From Chthonobacter rhizosphaerae (GTDB taxonomy: Bacteria; Pseudomonadota; Alphaproteobacteria; Rhizobiales; Pleomorphomonadaceae): a DNA stretch of 64,000 bases. The stretch is taken from the NCBI RefSeq assembly GCF_013839525.1, contig NZ_JACDIS010000002.1, positions 186,001 to 250,000 of the forward strand, in the 5' to 3' direction. Shown in pieces: positions 1 through 8,835 of the stretch. Below the pieces are notes generated by a model. It made no database searches. It saw only the letters and a program-made list of their open reading frames with translations, and was not told the origin of the DNA. The translations under genes and the position numbers were made by a program. How positions within the stretch are numbered: position 1 is the first letter of the stretch; every line of letters begins with the position of its first letter.

Positions 1-2
1 AG

Positions 3-173
3 ACGATCGCGTACGAGTTGAACATGTGCGAAAGCACCGTGAAGGTGCACATCCGAACCATCATGAAGAAGTTGAAGGCGCGGAACCGCACAGAGGCCGC
101 CTACATGATCAATGAACTGATCGAGCATGAGGGCTGGTCGAGAGTATCCGGCACCACGGCGGCCGCCGGCTAG
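3..173 (+). CDS. LuxR-type response regulator, C-terminal fragment
   Basis: Only the last 56 codons are inside the window; the 5' part lies to the left. The residues read as the end of a LuxR/FixJ helix-turn-helix domain: an IAYELN segment, then the recognition helix CESTVKVHIRTIMKKL, then the KARNRTEAA turn typical of NarL/FixJ output domains. By family knowledge this domain binds DNA as a dimer and is usually joined to a receiver domain, but that part cannot be seen. The tail after the domain is short and rich in Ala and Gly. Its position upstream of the polysaccharide genes suggests a regulator of the locus, which is inference only. Confidence 0.8.
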   Translation, partial: TIAYELNMCESTVKVHIRTIMKKLKARNRTEAAYMINELIEHEGWSRVSGTTAAAG

Positions 174-265
174 AGCGCTTTCCGATCTGACGGAAAAATC
201 GCAACACGCTCAATGCATTGGAGCGCTTTCTCGACGATCAGGCCGTGCAACCTGATCGGAGAAAG
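174..265. repeat. REP-like dispersed intergenic element, copy 1
   Basis: It starts directly after the regulator stop codon with AGCGCTTTCCGATCTGACGG, followed by AAATCGC and CAACACGCT blocks. The same blocks recur in the same order at 30546-30635 between arsC and arsH. A second half repeats the GAGCGCTTTC start and folds as an imperfect hairpin (226-242 with 251-265). The element resembles the short palindromic extragenic repeats common in Rhizobiales. It may end the upstream transcript, although no run of T follows. Confidence 0.55.
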
Positions 266-707
266 GTCTGGGCGGGCGTCGCCCAATCAGGTTCGAGAGG
301 TCGACCGTCGGGTCAGGAGGGACCGGCGGCCGGCTGACGGCGACCCTGGATGCCCACCGCTGCGCAGCTGCGGACCGCAGGCCCAGAGCCGGCGAGGTCG
401 AACCATCTCCGCCACCAGAGCCACCGCGCGCGCGTCTTCGCCCCATCGTGTCGAAGGCGTCGACGAACTCGGCCTTTCGGCCGGCGCCCGGCCGCCGGAA
501 GAGCATTGCCGGTCGTCCGTTTGGGGGTAGCGCTCCTACGTCCTTTGGCTGCGACACCGCGATGAACCGCACCGCTATCGTTGGCGCATCGCCCCTCATC
601 GATCGGCTGGCTGATTTGACGGAGGTGCCAACGCCTATCGGATCGGCCGTTTCCGCACATCAGGCAGAAGGGCGATCACTCCGGTATAGGCCAGGAGCGA
701 GCGGCAC
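266..707. other. Intergenic region, no gene recognised
   Basis: No reading frame here has a credible start, ribosome-binding site or recognisable product; the open frames on both strands look like GC-driven chance frames. The promoter of the downstream polysaccharide gene should lie here, but no convincing -35/-10 pair was seen. Confidence 0.5.
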
Positions 708-2573
708 ATGGACACCGTGACTGAATGGCGCCCCGGCACCGCATCCAAGATCCGACCTGAAGGGGATGTCCTCAGCTTCGCCGATATACTGAACGTTTTC
801 AGAGTATACCTTCTGTCGGTCCTCGCATGCGTCGGGTTCTCCCTTCTGGCGGCCTGGATCTATCTGGCCACGAGCGACCCGGCCTATGTGGCGCGAACGC
901 AGATCCTCATCGAGCCGGAACTCCCGTCCTTCCTGAAGGCCACGACGGCTTCGGACGTCAATCTCTCCATCGACACGGCGCAGATCGAGAGCCAAATCGT
1001 GGTTCTGGGCTCGGAGAAGATCGCCCAGATGGTGATCGATCGTCTCGGTCTCCGCGAGAATACCGCGTTCATCGAATCTGGCGCTCCATCATGGGCCGAG
1101 CGATTCTGGCGGCTGCGCGGGATCGTTTCCGACAGCCTCGCCGAATACGGTCTTGTCGGCGACGAAACGCGGCGCATGCTTGCGGGCGACGGCGCGGACA
1201 CGCAGGCGACCGCTCCTCGGGGCCGTCCGCTCACGGAGTTTCAACTCAACCGCCGCGCGATGGCCATCTTCCAATCCGGTCTTGCGGTTCGGCGGCTCGG
1301 CGTGTCCTACGCCATCGAGATCACCTTCCAATCCGTCGATTCGGACTTGGCGGCAAGCATTGCCAATGCACTCGCCGACGCCTACGTGCGCGAGCAGGTG
1401 GAGATCAAGGCCGCGGCGGCGAACGAGGGCCGCGCCTCCATGGAACGGCGTCTCGATCAGCTTCGGAACCAGATGAACCGGGCCGTGGCCATCGCACAAG
1501 CGTTCCGGTCACGGCACGACTATCGAATCGGAGTGCCGGACGCCTCGGTCGATACCGCGCAGTTCGGCACCGCGGGACCGCCCACGCTGGAGGAACTCGA
1601 GGTCACCGCCGAGACCTATCGGAAGATGTACGAGAGCTTCCTCGGCGCCTACACGGACCAGATCAGCCAGCAGTCTCTTCCGGCCGTCGGCGTCAGGGTG
1701 ATCACGCCGGCCACACCGGCGCTCGAGCCGAACAGCCCCAAGCCGAAGCTGGTGCTGTCATTCAGCCTGCTGGCGGGGCTTCTCGTCGGCGGCGGCCTCG
1801 CGTTCCTGCGTCATTCCCTCGACAAGACCGTGCGTTTCCCGCGCCAGATCCGCGAGGAGTTCGGCCTCGACTGCATCGGGGAACTCCCGCGCGTGTTCGG
1901 GACGCGGGGCGGATACGGCCGGTTCGACGAAGTCATCCGGCAGCCGGATTCCCGCTTCACCCAGACCATCTTCAACGTGAAGGGCATGCTCGCCCTCGCC
2001 AGGGTGCGCCGTCCGGCACGGCGGATCGCCGTCGTGTCCGCCCTGCCGTCCGACGGCAAGAGCACCTGCGCCAGCAATCTCGCCTATGCCCACGCCGTCT
2101 CCGGCCTCAAGACCCTGCTCATCGACGCCGACATCTACCATGCGGCCCTGAGCCGGCGACTGGCGCGCAAGGTCAAGGCCGGCTCCGAAGCGCCCGGGCC
2201 CGAGGCCCTGCGCGGGGCCATCACGACCTTGCGGGACGAGTGCCTCTGGCTTCTGCCGAGCCATGCCCTCGGTCCGGAACACCTTCTGGATGCGGGCGTG
2301 ATGGACGCGCTCCTCAAGGAGATGACGATGTTCGACGTCGTCATCGTCGACCTGCCGCCCCTCACGGCCGGCGTGGACCGGCTGGCGGCAAGCGCGCTCT
2401 GCGACGGCGTGATCGTGGTGGCCGAGTGGGGGAGAACTCCCGTGGACATGGTCGCCAGCCTCATCCAGATCCTGCACGCGAGCGACACGACCAGCTTCGG
2501 CGTGCTTCTGACAAAGGCGCGGACGCATCACGGTTCCCATGGCCAGAAACGGTGGGGGACCTTTGCCCAATAG
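708..2573 (+). CDS. ExoP/Wzc-like polysaccharide chain-length and export ATPase
   Basis: This 621-residue inner-membrane protein has the layout of a polysaccharide co-polymerase. There is a Wzz-type N-terminal segment with a membrane helix at about 32-54, a periplasmic part with predicted coiled coil, a second helix at about 347-367, and a cytoplasmic BY-kinase-like ATPase. The ATPase shows Walker A (SDGKST, about 446-451), Walker A' (LLIDAD, about 470) and Walker B (VVIVDLPP, about 544). Members of this family control chain length and gate export together with an outer-membrane OPX protein, here encoded at 23046-24440. The C-terminus has no tyrosine cluster, so autophosphorylation of the usual kind is doubtful. 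An AGGAG sequence sits about 10 bases before the ATG. Confidence 0.85.
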   Translation: MDTVTEWRPGTASKIRPEGDVLSFADILNVFRVYLLSVLACVGFSLLAAWIYLATSDPAYVARTQILIEPELPSFLKATTASDVNLSIDTAQIESQIVVLGSEKIAQMVIDRLGLRENTAFIESGAPSWAERFWRLRGIVSDSLAEYGLVGDETRRMLAGDGADTQATAPRGRPLTEFQLNRRAMAIFQSGLAVRRLGVSYAIEITFQSVDSDLAASIANALADAYVREQVEIKAAAANEGRASMERRLDQLRNQMNRAVAIAQAFRSRHDYRIGVPDASVDTAQFGTAGPPTLEELEVTAETYRKMYESFLGAYTDQISQQSLPAVGVRVITPATPALEPNSPKPKLVLSFSLLAGLLVGGGLAFLRHSLDKTVRFPRQIREEFGLDCIGELPRVFGTRGGYGRFDEVIRQPDSRFTQTIFNVKGMLALARVRRPARRIAVVSALPSDGKSTCASNLAYAHAVSGLKTLLIDADIYHAALSRRLARKVKAGSEAPGPEALRGAITTLRDECLWLLPSHALGPEHLLDAGVMDALLKEMTMFDVVIVDLPPLTAGVDRLAASALCDGVIVVAEWGRTPVDMVASLIQILHASDTTSFGVLLTKARTHHGSHGQKRWGTFAQ

Positions 2574-2703
2574 CCGCTCCGGACCGAGCGTGTCCGGCTC
2601 GCCCGAGGGCCGGCCGGGCCCGATGCGGATGGGGTGCGCCGAGAACAGCTTTGGAGGCCGGTCGACCCGGCCGGATCGGAACACAGCAAGGACCGACGCT
2701 CCG

Positions 2704-3561
2704 ATGATCCGCATCGCGCTTCAGACGTCCTACCGCCGGAAACTCCGGAGGCTCGCGCCCATCGATCCGGCCGGCGGCCGGCGGGACGGGCCGACCGTCG
2801 TCGTCGCACCGCATCCGGACGACGAGACCCTGGGCTGCGGCGGCACCATTCTCCGCAAGCGCGGCGCGGGATGCGCCGTGACGGTGGTGTTCATCACGGA
2901 CGGCCGAAGCTCCCATGCCCACCTGATGCCGCCGGACCGGCTGGCGGAGATCCGGAAGGCCGAGGCGCTCGCGGCGTGCCGGGCGCTTCGCGTGCCGGAC
3001 CGGGCGGTTCATTTTCTCGGCTATCCGGACGGCCGGCTGAGCGACCACCAGGACGAAGCGGCCGCCGACCTCCTCGACCTCTTCAGGACGGTGCGGCCCG
3101 CGGAGGTCTTCTACCCACACCGGCTCGATCCGCCGGCGGATCATCGGGCGGCCAACCACATCGTTCGCCGGGCGATGGCGGAATGGGGAGGGCGGGCCGA
3201 CGCCTTCGAATACCCGGTCTGGGCCTGGCACCACTGGCCCTTCGTCCGCCTTGCGCCGACGAGCGGCGGCGGCGCGCGGGCCGTGGTGCGAAATACGATC
3301 GGTACGTTGTCGGGTGTCCGCCTCCTCAGAGCTTTGAACGTGGCGGTCGATGTCCGGTCCGTGCTGGACGGCAAGCGGGCCGCGTTGGCGGAACACCGCT
3401 CCCAGATGGAGCGCCAGGGGGCGGACCCGGACTGGCCGACGCTTCGGGACGTCGCGGGAGGGGATCTCCTCGCGTGCCTCCTGCAGCCGGTCGAAGTCTT
3501 CCTGTGGACGCCCGGCCGGGTTTTGGCGGAGGCGCCGCGGCTCGCGGCGGCGGCGCCATGA
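2704..3561 (+). CDS. PIG-L/LmbE family deacetylase
   Basis: The protein carries the hallmark zinc-binding PHPDDE motif near residue 37, followed by GCGGTI and VVFITDGR, as in PIG-L/LmbE de-N-acetylases. These enzymes remove acetyl groups from N-acetyl sugars or related glycoconjugates. Here the substrate is probably a sugar of the surface polysaccharide. The ATG at 2704 begins at MIRIALQTSY, just before the domain. An in-frame ATG at 2539 would overlap the previous gene and add 55 residues rich in Gly, Arg and Pro that do not look like domain, so the shorter form was chosen. The stop overlaps the next start as ATGA, so the downstream gene is probably translationally coupled. Confidence 0.82.
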   Translation: MIRIALQTSYRRKLRRLAPIDPAGGRRDGPTVVVAPHPDDETLGCGGTILRKRGAGCAVTVVFITDGRSSHAHLMPPDRLAEIRKAEALAACRALRVPDRAVHFLGYPDGRLSDHQDEAAADLLDLFRTVRPAEVFYPHRLDPPADHRAANHIVRRAMAEWGGRADAFEYPVWAWHHWPFVRLAPTSGGGARAVVRNTIGTLSGVRLLRALNVAVDVRSVLDGKRAALAEHRSQMERQGADPDWPTLRDVAGGDLLACLLQPVEVFLWTPGRVLAEAPRLAAAAP

Positions 3562-4766
3562 CCCGGCCGGGCATCAGGTTGCTGCTGGCGATCGGGCTCG
3601 GTCTGCCGGTGGTCGCGATGGCGTTCGCCTATCCGTCGCTGCGAGATGGTCTGCGAGGGGCAGGGGGCGGCGCCGGCGCCGGCACCGTGGAGGCCGTTCC
3701 GTTCGAGCGCGTCGTGGTCGACGACGGCATGGCGGGCGATGTGAAACTCGTCGGCGACATCGACGGCGACGGCCACAAGGATCTCGTCGTCGGCGGAGGG
3801 AGTGCCGAGAAGCTGGCGTGGTATCGCCATCCCGACTGGTCGAGGACGACGGTCGCGACCCCGACCGTGGAATTCACCACGGACGGCAGCATTGCGGACG
3901 TGGATGCCGACGGCGACCTGGACATCGTCGTTCCCGACGGCGACGGCCCGGACAATCTCCTGTGGTTCGAGAACCCGCGCCCGGGCGGCGATCCGGCGGA
4001 TGGGGCGTCTTGGCGCCGCTGGGTGATCGGGTCGGTCGGCGGATGGGGCAAGGACGTGCACCCCGCCGACTACGACGGAGACGGTCGTCTCGACATCGCG
4101 ACGCGGAGCCACCACGCGCTGATGATCTTCTTCCAAACCGCGCCGGGCGATTGGGAGAGAGTCGAGTTCCCACATGGGGATCTCGGCAACGAAGGTCTGG
4201 CGCATGGGGACGTGGATGGGGACGGTCTGGTGGACCTCGTGGTCCGTGGCGCGTGGATCCGCAATCCGGGCGCTGCCGCGGCCCGCGATGGCGGCGCCTG
4301 GGTCCGATATCCGATCGGAGAGGCGGACGCGGACTTCAAGGCGCTCGTCGCCGATGTGGACGGGGACGGGCGGGCCGAGGTGATCTTCGCCAGCTCGGAG
4401 AACACGGCCGACGTCGACCGCTGGACGGTCGGGGACGAGGGGCCGGCGGGACCTTGGGTGAAGCATACGGTGATGGCAGGCCTGGAGCGCGGCCATACGC
4501 TCCAGGCGGGCGACATGGACCTGGACGGCGACACGGACCTCGTCGTCGCGCAGATGCACACGGCAGCCACGCCGCGCATCCTGGTCCTCCTCAACGCGGA
4601 TGGCAGGGCCGGGCGCTGGCTCGTCCAGGTGGTCGGTGCGGAGGGGCTGCACAACGGCGTCGTCGCCGACATGGACGAGGATGGGGACCTCGACATCTTC
4701 GGCGCCAACTGGACCGGCCATCCGCCGGTCCGCCTCTGGATCAACCGGCTGGACGAGCGAACGTGA
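3558..4766 (+). CDS. FG-GAP/VCBS repeat beta-propeller protein
   Basis: The 402-residue product begins with a signal-anchor-like stretch (LLLAIGLGLPVVAMAFA), followed by seven calcium-loop repeats of the DxDxDGxxD kind. They lie at roughly residues 66, 115, 171, 218, 266, 319 and 371, about 50 residues apart (for example DIDGDGHKD, DVDADGDLD, DYDGDGRLD, DMDEDGDLD). Seven such repeats fit a seven-bladed integrin-like propeller. No catalytic motif is visible, and family members often bind carbohydrate or protein partners outside the cytoplasm. It overlaps the deacetylase before it (ATGA) and the lectin-like gene after it (GTGA). A role as extracytoplasmic scaffold or polysaccharide binder is inferred. 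Confidence 0.82.
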   Translation: MTRPGIRLLLAIGLGLPVVAMAFAYPSLRDGLRGAGGGAGAGTVEAVPFERVVVDDGMAGDVKLVGDIDGDGHKDLVVGGGSAEKLAWYRHPDWSRTTVATPTVEFTTDGSIADVDADGDLDIVVPDGDGPDNLLWFENPRPGGDPADGASWRRWVIGSVGGWGKDVHPADYDGDGRLDIATRSHHALMIFFQTAPGDWERVEFPHGDLGNEGLAHGDVDGDGLVDLVVRGAWIRNPGAAAARDGGAWVRYPIGEADADFKALVADVDGDGRAEVIFASSENTADVDRWTVGDEGPAGPWVKHTVMAGLERGHTLQAGDMDLDGDTDLVVAQMHTAATPRILVLLNADGRAGRWLVQVVGAEGLHNGVVADMDEDGDLDIFGANWTGHPPVRLWINRLDERT

Positions 4767-6853
4767 CCGAGCACCGCAGGATCGCCGCCGCGATCGAGCC
4801 GTTGCTCGACCGCTTCGAGGGGACCGTGCCGCCCGGCCGGCTCGGCGGCGGCCGACCGGACGACGTGTGGGGCCGGCATGTGGTGGATGTGGAGGGCGTG
4901 ATCGGCATCGATCACGGCGCTCTGCGCATCCAGCCGCTGGCGACGCCCGGCTGGGGGCGGGCGGGCGCGTCCTACGGGCCGTTCGAGGCGGGCGACGGGC
5001 TCGTCCTTGCGGCGCTCGTGCTCAACGGCCACAACACCTCGCAGGCCGGCGATCTCCACCAGCACCTCGCGCGCCGCCTTTGGCAGTGGGCGAAGGGGAA
5101 CGGGTCGGAGCCTCTGGCCGGACGGCTCGCGAGTTGGCTGCGCCATCCGCGCAAGCGGCTGCTGCTCGATCACCTGCGCCGCTGGGTGCCCTTGCATCGT
5201 CGGCGCCGACACGGCGCTCCCGCGCTCGACGAGAATTTCGCCATCGGCTGGTATCGCACGCCGGCTCCGGCGGATCCGACGACCGAAGGCTTCGGTCTGG
5301 TGATGCACGCCACGGGCTATGAGAACGGCCAGCTCCGGGCGTCGAGCGGCGGCCGGATGCCGCCGGTGCTCCACGGGGTGCAGAACGTTCCGATCCACTA
5401 CGCGGTGCTCGTCCGCCGGTGGGGCGTCGTTCACCTGGCGGCGGCCGGACTGGACCGGGTGCCGGGCCTTCCGACCTATCCGCGGTTCAGACCCCTCCTG
5501 GTGGATCCTCGCCCGGCAGCCGGGCCGTTCCACGCCGGCCTTCATCAGAGCGTGCTCGGCCAGATCGGCTTCAGGGTGGACACGCGCGTCCACGGCGTCG
5601 AGATCCGGACGGTCGGGGCGTGGGACCGGTGGTACGGCACCGCTTCGGTCGCCGACCTGTTCGCCGGCGAAGGTCCACTGCGCGGCACAGCGGCGGAAAT
5701 CGGGGGCGCCTGGGCCACGGTGACCGACGGGCTTCAGAGGTCGCCGGAGGGGCTGCGGGCGACGGGAGCGGGCGAAGCCACTCTGCGGGCGGGCCAGCCG
5801 CCGGGGCTCCTGCTGGTGGTCGTCGCCGGGGAACCCGGACGCGTGGAGCTTCGGTTCCGGGTGGCCGGCGACGGGGACGGCTGGTCCGTGAGCCTGGACG
5901 AGGCGCGATGCGCCCTGTCGGTCCGGTCGGCTGGCCGGGTCGAGGAGATCGCCGCCGAGGATGTCGGACCGGGCGACGGCGATCGGGCGCTGCAGGTGAG
6001 CGACGACGGCGCCGAGATCGCCGTGTTCCTCGACGGGCGGCGCCTGTTCGGCCGGTGCATCCGGGACGGCCGGTTGTCGGCGGAGGCGGGGCTGGGACTC
6101 GCGCTCGCCGGGGCCGTGACGGTCCGGCGACTGGAGGCCCATCCGCGCGCGATCGACGCGACCGGTCTCCTGCATCTGCCGCGCCTGCCAACGCCGACGG
6201 CGGAGCGCGAGATTCTACGCGACGATTTCGACGGCCCCGCCGGCGACCTCGACGGGCGGACGACCGCCAACGGCGCGACCCGCTGGCGGCGGGCCGCCGG
6301 GCGCGGCGTGATCGCCGCCACGGGCGATGGGGCGGCCAGGGTGGACGCGGACCGCGCGAGGCCGAACCCGGGCCGGACCATCTACACGGTCGATTGGGAG
6401 AGCCCGAATCTCGCCGACCTGGAGGTCGACATCACGCCCCCGGGCTCGCGCCGCGGCGACGGCCACGGCGGCCGCGCGGGCCTCGTCTTCTGGCAGGACG
6501 CGGGCAACCACCTGACCATCAACAACTGGCTCAGCGACGGCTACGGCGGCGCGTCCATATCGTCCTTCCTGACGCTGGACGGGTTCGAGGACCTCTACGA
6601 CGCGGTCTGGACCAATGTGGGCGCGCGCATCCACTGGGGCCGGCGGCATCGCCTCCGGGCCGCGTTCGACGGCATGGTCTACACCGTCCACGTGGACGGC
6701 GAACCGGTTCTCTACCGCTCGCTCCGGGACATCCACCGCGATGCCCGGCGGCTCGCGATCCGCCGGGTGGGGCTCGTCGCCAACTGGGAGTGGGGCGACG
6801 ACACCGGCAGCCGATTTCATCGCTTCATCGCCAGATCCGGAGGAGGAGCATGA
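4763..6853 (+). CDS. Large protein with tandem concanavalin-type (LamG-like) domains
   Basis: This 696-residue protein starts at a GTG that overlaps the previous stop (GTGA). I do not recognise a named family for the whole chain. The C-terminal third (about 480-690) has the pattern of a laminin-G/pentraxin-like beta-sandwich: GLVFWQDAGNHLTINNW, then a HRLRAAFDG segment and YTVHVDGEPVLYRS. A related sandwich seems to lie in the middle (VELRFRVAGDGDGWSVSL, IAVFLDGRRLFGR), and the N-terminal 300 residues form a further unit of unknown type. No signal peptide is evident. Such folds usually bind or cut polysaccharide. Coupling to the propeller and FkbM genes suggests a role in the same modification or recognition step, which is inference. 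Confidence 0.6.
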   Translation: MTEHRRIAAAIEPLLDRFEGTVPPGRLGGGRPDDVWGRHVVDVEGVIGIDHGALRIQPLATPGWGRAGASYGPFEAGDGLVLAALVLNGHNTSQAGDLHQHLARRLWQWAKGNGSEPLAGRLASWLRHPRKRLLLDHLRRWVPLHRRRRHGAPALDENFAIGWYRTPAPADPTTEGFGLVMHATGYENGQLRASSGGRMPPVLHGVQNVPIHYAVLVRRWGVVHLAAAGLDRVPGLPTYPRFRPLLVDPRPAAGPFHAGLHQSVLGQIGFRVDTRVHGVEIRTVGAWDRWYGTASVADLFAGEGPLRGTAAEIGGAWATVTDGLQRSPEGLRATGAGEATLRAGQPPGLLLVVVAGEPGRVELRFRVAGDGDGWSVSLDEARCALSVRSAGRVEEIAAEDVGPGDGDRALQVSDDGAEIAVFLDGRRLFGRCIRDGRLSAEAGLGLALAGAVTVRRLEAHPRAIDATGLLHLPRLPTPTAEREILRDDFDGPAGDLDGRTTANGATRWRRAAGRGVIAATGDGAARVDADRARPNPGRTIYTVDWESPNLADLEVDITPPGSRRGDGHGGRAGLVFWQDAGNHLTINNWLSDGYGGASISSFLTLDGFEDLYDAVWTNVGARIHWGRRHRLRAAFDGMVYTVHVDGEPVLYRSLRDIHRDARRLAIRRVGLVANWEWGDDTGSRFHRFIARSGGGA

Positions 6854-7656
6854 CGGACCGATTTCCGGGACGCCTCGTGCGCCGCGTCGAGAAGCTGCCC
6901 GGGGTCTCGCGCGCGGTCGGCTGGTGGGCCACGGACAGGAACCGGCGGATCCTGTGCGGCCCGGCCGCCGGCCTCGTCATCAACGCGGGCCGGTCCAATC
7001 CGGGCTACGCGCTCGGCACCGTCGAGTGGCCGGTTCAGCGGGCGATCGCGGATCGGTTGGGGCGCGGCAGCGTGTTCTTCGACGTGGGCGCGAACGTGGG
7101 CTTCTTCACCATCCTGGCCGCCCGCGCTGTCGGCCCCGCCGGCAGGGTGGTGGCGTTCGAGCCTTCGCCCGCGAACGTTCACCTGCTCCGGCGGAACATA
7201 TCGGCCAACGGTTTTCCCAACGTGACGGTCATCGAGGCGGCGGCGTCGGACCACAGCGGCAGCGGCGAGCTGCTGCTCGCGCGGCTATCCGGCGGGTCGG
7301 CCCTCTCGACCGCCGACCGCCCGCCGGACACGACCGGCAGCCTGTCGGTGCGTCTGGTCTCTCTCGACGATCTGGTGGCGGGTGGCGGAGTGAGGCTTCC
7401 CGACGTGGTGAAGATCGATGTCGAGGGCGCGGAGGAGGCGGTGCTCAAAGGCATGACCGGGCTGCTGCGCCGGGCGGCTCCGGTGATCGTCTTCGAGGTG
7501 GACGACGCCGACCGGGCCCGTCTCGACGCCAAGGCGGAGGCCTGCCAGGCCGTGCTGCGGCCTTTCGGCTATCGGTTCACGCCCCTGGCGGACAGCTATC
7601 CGGGGGCGGGCTGGCACGTGGCGAACATCCTGGCGGAACCGGAAGCGGTCCGCTGA
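6850..7656 (+). CDS. FkbM family SAM-dependent methyltransferase
   Basis: This is a 268-residue class I methyltransferase of the FkbM type. The SAM-binding motif VFFDVGANVGFFTI lies at about 77-90, the acidic ribose-binding end (VVAFEPSPANV) follows, and the FkbM signature KIDVEGAEEAVLKGM is near residue 190. Family members O-methylate sugars and polyketides; in a polysaccharide locus the likely target is a sugar hydroxyl. GGAGGAG stands directly before the ATG, which overlaps the lectin gene stop (ATGA). It is the last of the four coupled genes and converges on the minus-strand sugar operon with only 9 bases between. Confidence 0.85.
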   Translation: MTDRFPGRLVRRVEKLPGVSRAVGWWATDRNRRILCGPAAGLVINAGRSNPGYALGTVEWPVQRAIADRLGRGSVFFDVGANVGFFTILAARAVGPAGRVVAFEPSPANVHLLRRNISANGFPNVTVIEAAASDHSGSGELLLARLSGGSALSTADRPPDTTGSLSVRLVSLDDLVAGGGVRLPDVVKIDVEGAEEAVLKGMTGLLRRAAPVIVFEVDDADRARLDAKAEACQAVLRPFGYRFTPLADSYPGAGWHVANILAEPEAVR

Positions 7657-7665
7657 CCGGGCGTG

Positions 7666-8835
7666 TCAGCCTACAATGGCCCCAAACGTCGGCCGCAGGC
7701 CCATCCGGGCCACCATGCCGGAGATCTCGCCGCGATAGAGCGCGTTGGACATCAGCACCAACGCGGGACCGATCGCCGGCAGCGCGGCCGGTTCGACGAC
7801 CGGGAGCCCGACTCCCGGCGCGAAGCGGCCGTGCTTGCGCGGGTTGAGGTCAACATAGGCGGCGACGCGCTCCGCCGCCTCGCCGCCGAGAGCGTTGGCG
7901 AACGTGATTCCCTTGGACCCGGCGCCCCAGATCACAGCCTTGCCGTCCGCCGCGGAAAGCCGGCCGCGCCAACCAGCAATCTGCGCCGCGGCCGCCGCCC
8001 CGAAGGCCCGGGCGGCTGCGAGCGGCACGGCATCGGCATCGGGCAACCAGTCCGGACGGGGCGTGTCGGGAACCGCCTCGACCATCAGGAACTGGTCGCC
8101 GTAGACGCCGCCGATGGCGAGCGGGCGGAAGCCGGCGCGCCGCATCAGCGTCTCCAGCGCCGGGGCGGTCCAGTAGGTGACGTGCTCGTAGATGACGTCC
8201 CACAGCGAGACCGCGCTCAGGATCCAGTCGGCGTTCGGCACTTCGAAATAGATCGGGACCGTCCGATCCCCGGTCGCGGCGCGGATGTCGGCCAGGAAGC
8301 CCGCCGGATCGTCCAGGTGCTCCAGGACGTGCCGGCACAGGATGGCGTCAAAGGGCCGGTCGATCCGGTCGGCCTTGAAGTACTCCGGCACGACGGAAAC
8401 CCCGGGGCGCTCCAGATAGGGGCTGGTCCGGCCGGCCATGGACGGGTCGTAGCCCGTGGCGGACCGGGCGCCGTGTTCCATCATGAGCGCCAGCATGTGG
8501 CCGTCGCCGCAGCCGATCTCCAGGACGTCGCGGCCCTTCAGGTCGTGGCGGCCGACCAGCCCGCGGGCGAGATCGTCCGCGAAGGCCCGGAACGCCGGGC
8601 TGTGGTGGAGCGCGTTCTCGTACCCGGCCGCATAGGCCATCCGGTCCGGGTCGAACGACCGGTTCCAAAGGAGGCCCGAACGGCGGTCGAGCACCAGGTC
8701 CACATCGCCCGCCGGCGCGCCGCGCGCGGACGCTGCGTCCGGCCAGAGCTGGTTGCAGAGGACGGGGACTCCCGGAAGGAGGAGCACTGGGTCCGGATCG
8801 CCGGCCCCGGTGACAGGGGAAAGGGGAAGGGTCAT
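7666..8835 (-). CDS. C-methyltransferase-like protein, lacking the zinc finger
   Basis: The protein is 389 residues long. It has a class I SAM motif (VLEIGCGDGHMLALM), a HVLEH segment, the YEHVTYW box of sugar C-methyltransferases, and a C-terminal Rossmann-like domain (AVIWGAGSKGITFANAL). Two features are unusual. The N-terminal C-x2-C/C-x2-C zinc finger of the family is gone (a single Cys in VLCNQLW), and the HGGSLR catalytic segment reads VYGDQFL. It is last in the minus-strand operon and its start overlaps the stop of the previous gene (ATGA). A role in C-methylating a nucleotide sugar is probable from the family. Retained activity at the altered site is uncertain. Confidence 0.72.
   Translation of the reverse strand: MTLPLSPVTGAGDPDPVLLLPGVPVLCNQLWPDAASARGAPAGDVDLVLDRRSGLLWNRSFDPDRMAYAAGYENALHHSPAFRAFADDLARGLVGRHDLKGRDVLEIGCGDGHMLALMMEHGARSATGYDPSMAGRTSPYLERPGVSVVPEYFKADRIDRPFDAILCRHVLEHLDDPAGFLADIRAATGDRTVPIYFEVPNADWILSAVSLWDVIYEHVTYWTAPALETLMRRAGFRPLAIGGVYGDQFLMVEAVPDTPRPDWLPDADAVPLAAARAFGAAAAAQIAGWRGRLSAADGKAVIWGAGSKGITFANALGGEAAERVAAYVDLNPRKHGRFAPGVGLPVVEPAALPAIGPALVLMSNALYRGEISGMVARMGLRPTFGAIVG

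Noticed and set aside
3141-4721. Long open frame antisense to the propeller gene
   Set aside because: It mirrors the repeated Asp codons of the real gene, has no start signal and encodes no recognisable protein. The same holds for many long antisense frames in the window.
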